Below, piece by piece: positions 58,301 through 64,000 of a stretch of DNA of 64,000 nucleotides. A program made the position numbers and the translations under genes. Within the stretch, counting starts at the first letter, position 1, and every line of letters starts with the position of its first letter. The notes beneath the pieces were generated by a model that worked only from the letters and a program-made list of their open reading frames with translations, had not been told where the DNA came from and made no database searches. Source of the DNA: Labrus mixtus (taxonomy: Eukaryota > Chordata > Actinopteri > Labriformes > Labridae); the NCBI RefSeq assembly GCF_963584025.1, contig NC_083627.1, forward strand, positions 5,167,493 to 5,231,492, read 5' to 3'.

Positions 58301-59580
58301 TCGATCTATCTGGCTAGCTAGCTGGCCTACTATCTAGCTATCTATAGATATAGCTAGCTACATTGCTATCTGTCTAGCATGTTATCTATCTTACTGTGTT
58401 GTTTGATAAACATCCACACACACTTAGATCAGTGCAGTTATATATTTAAAGATGAGTAATCCCACTTTCAAACTTACATTCATGACAGTAAATAAAGTTT
58501 GACATTCAAAAACAGAGAGTAGCTTTCTGTTACTGAAGAAGAAACAACTTTAAAACCCTGAACTCTCAGTAAATATCAAACTGCCTTACATAGTTTGTTT
58601 GACTGAAGTGTTGAGTTGAATTGCTTTGTTCCACTCGGTTCAAGTTTCCTTCTCTCAAAGCGAGCAGAGATGACAGAGTCAAGACAAAAAAGAGACACTT
58701 GACTCTATCTCAGATTGGTTCTTAGGACTTGGCTTTCTGTCAGAGTGAGAAGCCTTTGTGCTGTCGTGTGTCTCTGTCACCCTGGATGACCTCTTCGTGT
58801 CTCCGTATTATAGATGACAACATGGCAATGACGCTCAACGGCTGATGTCACCATTGAGTAGAGGATTGAATCTACACTTCCTGCTTTCAATGAAGCTAAA
58901 TGTTTCTCAGATTTAAAAAAAAAATCCCAACGATGAAAACTGGCACCTTTAAAGCTGTCATGTAATTTCAAACCCTGACGCACTGCTGATCTTCCGAGCC
59001 GTTTTTTTTGTGTCTTCATTGTCTTGGAAAATTCCCATTGTTTGTACTAATAGGATCAACTGTAAGATGTGAGTGGTTTCTTTTCCCACAGTGCGTCCTC
59101 ACAGCGATGCTTTTGGCTGGTAAACAACCCGATGCAAATGTCTCGATGGTCGAAAGCCAACGATTCCATCAACATTTGGCAGGAGACACCGCTCAGAGCT
59201 TGTGCATAATGCTATCACTTGTTAAGCATCTCAACAATATCATGCTCTCTTGTTTCAAACCGAGGACCCGGAGGAGAATTCTTAGGCACTGCTGCCTTTA
59301 AATAAATTACATGCAAACATGAGATTTTAAATATCAGGAGACGTTAGTGTTGGGGAAATTACTTTGAAGACACATCTCTTAAAGAAGTAAAAAAAACAAA
59401 AAACAGTAAATCTACTTAAGATTTTAAAGTTTAAAGTAACAAAGTCACAAGCCAACAAGAAGCCACTGAATCCAGATCATTTGTACAATATAGTTAATAA
59501 TAGGAATTCTAACATCCTGTGACAGATTGACGATATTCAAACTAATATAAAAAATGAGATTTGAAAAATTGCCCTTATTT
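55336..59580. other. Gene-free region
   Basis: No gene recognised on either strand. 57090-57130 (CCCATTACATTGAAGTCTATG) and 57972-58130 (TTAAAGGGATCGTAAAG...) are fish dispersed repeats. 58290-58395 is an imperfect CTAT/GCTA tetranucleotide tract. Confidence 0.45.
58290..58395 (+). repeat. Imperfect CTAT/AGCT tetranucleotide tract
   Basis: Drifting CTAT, CTAG, GATA units. Confidence 0.7.
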
Positions 59581-59589
59581 ATTTTTTAA

Positions 59590-60124
59590 AGAGGACATAT
59601 TATCCTCCTTCTCCACCTTTTCAAACAGTCCCCCTGTGGTCTAAATGAAACATCTGTGCTGTGCTTTGGTCAAAATATAACATGAATCAAGCACCAGAGG
59701 AGGTTTGTGACCCTGTATAAGCCAGCTCTCTCAGAATGCTCAGTTTTGGTGTGTGTCTCTCTTTAAATGAAATGACCCCCCCCCCCCCCCCCCCCCGAGT
59801 TTTCTCGGTAGACATCACTCCACTGTAGAGAGAATAAAAATGGCAGACCTGTGCAAGAGTTTTGTTCTAGGCTGGGGTTGAAGTCTGTGGGTGGAGATAC
59901 CAGGGGAGGGGAGGGGATTTTCTTTTAACCAGAATCCCACTGTGACATCACAAGGAGAGCACATTTGAAACGGAGCATTTTTCTCTGTGTTGTAAGATTT
60001 ATGCAGACCACAAACAAAGGACTGGATGGGTTTATTTCACATTTTGTGGGTCGGTAGACACTCAGGTTACCCAAATATATGTTCAAAAACACTCTACAAG
60101 TGGATTTTTCATAATATGTCCCCT
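59590..60124. mobile_element. TTAA-flanked MITE (piggyBac-like), complete
   Basis: TTAA at 59586-59589 and 60125-60128. Ends AGAGGACATATTAT and, reversed, AGGGGACATATTAT. Contains a C21 tract. A partial copy lies at 25201-25440 in opposite orientation. Confidence 0.8.
59776..59796 (+). repeat. Poly-C tract (21)
   Basis: Homopolymer inside the MITE; length likely unreliable. Confidence 0.9.
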
Positions 60125-60128
60125 TTAA

Positions 60129-60990
60129 TAAATAAAATGTGATTGTGTAAATGAAACATCTCGTGTTGGCCTTCAAAGGTAAAAAAAAAATGCAAGAAAA
60201 ACGTTCATGTCCGTTAATAAATTGCTTCACTGACGGTCTCTGATTATTTGACCATTTTTCCAGTCATTAGATCGTTCCCCTGTTCCGAGTCTTTACATCC
60301 ACTTTCAGAGAATCATCCTCAAAAGAGAGAAATGAAACGCGCTGTGCCACAAAAGGAGGTCATTTAAAAATAAAGTAAAATAGGGGTCACTGTGTATCTT
60401 TCTCCGCGGCCTACTGAAAACTTTCACAACCCTCTCCATAATATAAAATTATGTCACTCTGACAAACACTAGACGGTGCTAAAATATTTCAAAATTTTCA
60501 GACATTATTTTACATTTGTTCCTTTCATGTATGTGAATTGAGTTTATTGGAATTAGAGTGTCATTTGTGGGAAACTATTCATATTAAAGTTCTGCTCAAC
60601 TAGTCAAATATCTCATTTATAACATCACAGTAATTTGTTCTTTCTCTTCTTCTTTATTCTTCTCATGAAGGATAAGCACCTGTGAAATAATCTGCAAATG
60701 AGCTAAATATTTCTCTCATCGTCTCTGAAGGACGGTCTTTTGAATATCACTCAACACGTGGCGCCGGCAGAGATTAAAATAATTCACTGTGCTTCATATT
60801 CATAAGTCTCACTGATGTGGAAGAAAACGACCTTCACGCACCTGAAAGCTCCTCGGATAAGTGCTGCAGGTGGGCAGGATGTTTAGTGTCCTGTACTTTG
60901 TTTCCAGGTTTCTGAATATGTGATCTATTCAGTGTGTTTCAGGTTGTGTGGTAGTGCTCCAAATCGCTCTTTGTCTAAAGACCACTTTTT
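60129..60990. other. Gene-free region
   Basis: Nothing coding supported on either strand. Confidence 0.4.
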
Positions 60991-60997
60991 GAAGGTC

Positions 60998-62155
60998 TTG
61001 GTCTCGTCTCGGAATCGAAAGCATTTTTACTCTGTCTTGTTCTTGGTCTCCAGACGGTCTTGATCCCTAAATGTCTTGGTCTTGGTCTCGACTCGGTCTC
61101 GATCCCTAAATGTCTTGGTCTTGTCTTGGTCTCGATCCCTAAATGTCTTGGTCTTGTCTCGGTCTCCCCTTGCCTTGGTCTCGACTCGGTCTCGATCCCT
61201 AAATGTCTTGGTCTTGTCTCGGTCTCGATCCCTAAATGTCTTGGTCTTGTCTCGGTCTCCCCCTGTCTTGGTCTTGGTCTCGACTCGGTCTCGCCCTACC
61301 TTGGTCTCGACTCGGTCTCGATCCCTAAATGTCTTGGTCTTGTCTCGGTCTCCCCTTGCCTTGGTCTCGACTCGGTCTCGATCCCTAAATGTCTTGGTCT
61401 TGTCTCGGTCTCGATCCCTAAATGTCTTGGTCTTGTCTCGGTCTCGATCCCTAAATGTCTTGGTCTTGTCTCGGTCTCCCCGTCTTGGTCTTGGTCTCGA
61501 CTCGGTCTCGCCCTACCTTGGTCTTGTCTCGGTCTCGATCCCTAAATGTCTTGGTCTTGTCTTGGTCTCCCCTTGCCTTGGTCTCGACTCGGTCTCGATC
61601 CCTAAATGTCTTGGTCTTGTCTCGGTCTCGATCCCTAAATGTCTTGATCTTGTCTAGGTCTCCCCCTGTCTTGGTCTCGACTCGGTCTCGCCCTACCTTG
61701 GTCTCGACTCGGTCTTGATCCCTGAATGTCTTGGTCTCAACTCGGTCTTGATCCCTAAATGTCTCGGTCTTGTCTCGGTCTCCCCCTGTCTTGGTCTTGG
61801 TCTCGACTCGATCTCGCCCTACCTTGGTCTCGACTCGGTCTCGATCCCTGAATGTCTTGGTATTGTCTCGGTCTCGTCCTGTCTTGGTCTTGGTCTCGAC
61901 TCGGTCTCGATCCCTGAATGTCTTGGTCTTGGTCTTGTCATGGTCTCGATTTCCTGAATGTCTTGGTCTTGTCTTGGTCTCCCCTTGCCTTGGTCTCGAC
62001 TCGGTCTCGATCCCTAAATGTCTTGGTCTTGTCTCGGTCTCGATTTCCTGAATGTCTTGGTCTTGGTCTTGTCATGGTCTCGATTTCCTGAATGTCTTGG
62101 TCTCGACTCGGTCTCGATCCTTAAATGTCTTGGTCTCGTCTCTGTCTCGGAGCAC
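60998..62155 (+). repeat. Minisatellite, TCGGTCTCGATCCCTAAATG type
   Basis: About 1.15 kb of units built from a hexamer-like CTCGGT/CTTGGT core. The main unit is about 33 bp (ends CCCTAAATGTCTTGGTCTTG), interleaved with shorter CCCCTTGCCTTGGTCTCG and CCCTACCTTGG units. Nearly all spacings are multiples of three, so all three plus-strand frames stay open for long stretches, giving artefactual ORFs. Confidence 0.92.
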
Positions 62156-63740
62156 TCTGGTCTGGGGTATGTGTTGGACTCGGTTGGTGTGGTCTTGGAT
62201 TCAGACACATGTGGGGTGCTCCAGTCTTCAGGAGCAGGACTGAAACATGTCGACAGATGCTTCGCAAACTTCGTGAATGTATCTGTGAAATCTTTTTAGT
62301 CTGCTCAGTTTTCCAGTTGTCTTTTTGTAGCAGCATCAACAGATTAGATGAAAACATCCATCAATGTCGTTGTTGGCGTGTCGCTGAAAGCTTCCCACAT
62401 TCTAACACGTTCATGAGCTTGGCATGGACTGAAACATATTGATGTTTAATAATAATACAACTTGACAACATTTTCTAATTTCATGCCCAAAAACATTTCA
62501 CAGCTTTTACTCGGAGTGCTGCCGATTATTTTTTCTCAGGCAGGTGTGAAGTGTGGTTACAAGCACTCGGCCAGCCGCCTGCTGTTGTTTTCATTGATTC
62601 CAACAGAACAAACATCTGCAGCAGCTTTGTCTTCTTTCATTCTGCAGACAACAAACATAAACAGCATGTCTCTGTGTTTACTGTAAAAATAAGTGGACAT
62701 TTTGTATAATAGCCTCGAGGCTCTGGAACAATCTGACAGAGGAGAAAAGGTCAGCTGAGTCGCTGATGTGTCTTCTTATAACAGACTCTGATTTAATTGG
62801 AGAGCCCTGATTTAAAGTCGGCGTGGAGAGAACAGAAGACTGTGTTATTAACCATTAGGCCACTTTTCAGAGACAGCTCCCTCCAGTTCTTCTAATTTGG
62901 ACTGCACCCATTTTAAATGCTACATGTCAGAGTTACATTTTGCTCCTTCAAGTTTCGAAATCACTAAAATGTGAGCAGTAATCTCTGCTCTGTGAAGCTG
63001 CTGTAGGCGTGCTCGTTAAATATGATGAAACCACGCCCATTCACAGGAAAGACACGCCTCTCTCAACTGTCAAAAACTGCCAGTCAAATTCTGCACATTT
63101 TTGGACATCTTTTAAATACTTAATGTAAGAATCGTTAAAGAAGAAAAGGTTTGAGGACTTCTGTGTTATAAAGGTCCATGAATGTCTCATCAAACTGTTT
63201 AAAATCAGTTGTGGTTGTTGATTTCAGTCAAGACCTTAGGACCTTATGTTACCGGAACCCACGTGGCTAGAGAGGCTCAACAAGAAACAAACAAACAAAC
63301 ACGGGATCAGAGTTATGATGTCCATAAGAGCCGTATCTTTTTATGTTTAGAGCTCTTCTGAGTTTGCTTTGTCCTCAGATATCCTGGAATATTTAAGATT
63401 CAGATTCTTTAAAGTCCCACGAGGGGAAATTTCTTTGCAGCAGGAGCACAAAGAAGACAACAAACACAAGGACAACATCACCTTTAAATCTCGATGAAAA
63501 CAAAATCAGACAACACAACAAAATATAAAAACAATGACATCACTATCGAGAGCTCGTACCAAAATGGGAATTCCTACCAAGTTAGTAAATTGCAAAGTGG
63601 AGGTGTGCAGTTAGAGAGCAACCAAAGGGCTAATGTCTATTTTAATATATGACTTGCAACAGAGACAAATGAGACCTTGAGTCTTTTAGTTTCAGGAGCT
63701 CTAAAAAAAGACGACCTGAGGGTAAAAGCTCAAACTCACA
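62156..63740. other. Gene-free region
   Basis: No gene recognised. 63391-63490 (ATTCTTTAAAGTCCCACGAGG...GCAGCAGGAGCACAAAGAAG) resembles a fish LINE tail, related in style to 7530-7610. Confidence 0.4.
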
Positions 63741-63838
63741 GTGAAGAGGGTGATGTGAGCAGACCACTACAGCCTCAGCTCTCCTTAGATCCTGCTTGAG
63801 CTGAGGCTGTAGTGTTCTGCTCACATCACCCTCTTCAC
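63741..63838. repeat. Long hairpin, 41-bp arms
   Basis: Left arm 63741-63781 (starts GTGAAGAGGGTGATGTGAGC) and right arm 63798-63838 are reverse complements with a single mismatch; loop 16 nt. Confidence 0.92.
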
Positions 63839-64000
63839 CCTCTTCTTTATTCATCAATTTAAAAAAAGAAATGTCTTCATCTCTGTAGTAATACGAGGTG
63901 AATACTGAACACATCCGACTTCAGGTGTTGGCCAGTGAATCAAATGTAAAGTCTTTGTATCACACGTACAGGTGCATCCTTTACAGGCTGCAGCACCTCA

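Noticed and set aside
61060..61657. Long ORFs of 161-193 codons
   Set aside because: Products of minisatellite periodicity in multiples of three; composition VSIPKCLGL repeated.
1..64000. CRISPR arrays, operons, bacterial or phage genes
   Set aside because: All genes are spliced vertebrate genes; tandem repeats have no spacer structure.

Overview
The window is nuclear DNA from a ray-finned fish, most likely a percomorph-type teleost. It holds long introns, canonical GT/AG splice sites, vertebrate orthologues with conserved exon lengths, (CA)n microsatellites and many small fish-type dispersed repeats. There is no bacterial-style operon structure. Exon calls were made by hand translation and splice-site inspection; family names come from recalled protein sequences, not from a search.

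Layout. 1-5.96 kb: 3' part of a lamin A gene (lmna, + strand), exons 2-12, ending in a CaaX box; exon 1 lies upstream of the window. 7.0-14.83 kb: naxe (NAD(P)HX epimerase, + strand), six coding exons plus a probable 5' non-coding exon. 14.97-23.62 kb: scn1b-type sodium channel beta subunit (- strand), five exons, tail-to-tail with naxe. 25.2-27.3 kb: nested repeats and a broken copy of a piece of the next gene. 28.6-32.5 kb: a BTB/zinc-finger gene close to ZBTB22 (+ strand). 35.58-38.88 kb: a decayed Ty3/gypsy-type retroelement whose integrase lies before the reverse transcriptase (Gmr1-like order). 39.0-40.4 kb: two exons resembling kinetochore protein KNTC1, apparently a stranded fragment. 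45.8-53.9 kb: myelin basic protein (mbp, - strand), six constitutive exons plus a candidate frame-shifting cassette exon. 54-64 kb: no gene recognised; minisatellites, MITEs and a long hairpin.

The genes do not form one pathway. lmna encodes the nuclear lamina, naxe repairs damaged NAD(P)H in mitochondria and cytosol, scn1b modulates axonal sodium channels, zbtb22 is a putative transcription factor and mbp compacts myelin. scn1b and mbp are both expected in myelinated nervous tissue, but nothing in the sequence links their control.

The observations most worth a second look are: the mbp cassette exon that would switch the last two exons into a second, fully open reading frame; a zbtb22 exon-intron-exon fragment captured between 58-bp direct repeats and then hit by a hAT-like MITE, with the intact parent acting as the empty site; a TTAA-flanked MITE whose empty site is preserved in a second host-repeat copy; the Gmr1-like element with a SCAN-like Gag remnant; and a near-perfect 41-bp-arm hairpin at 63.74 kb.
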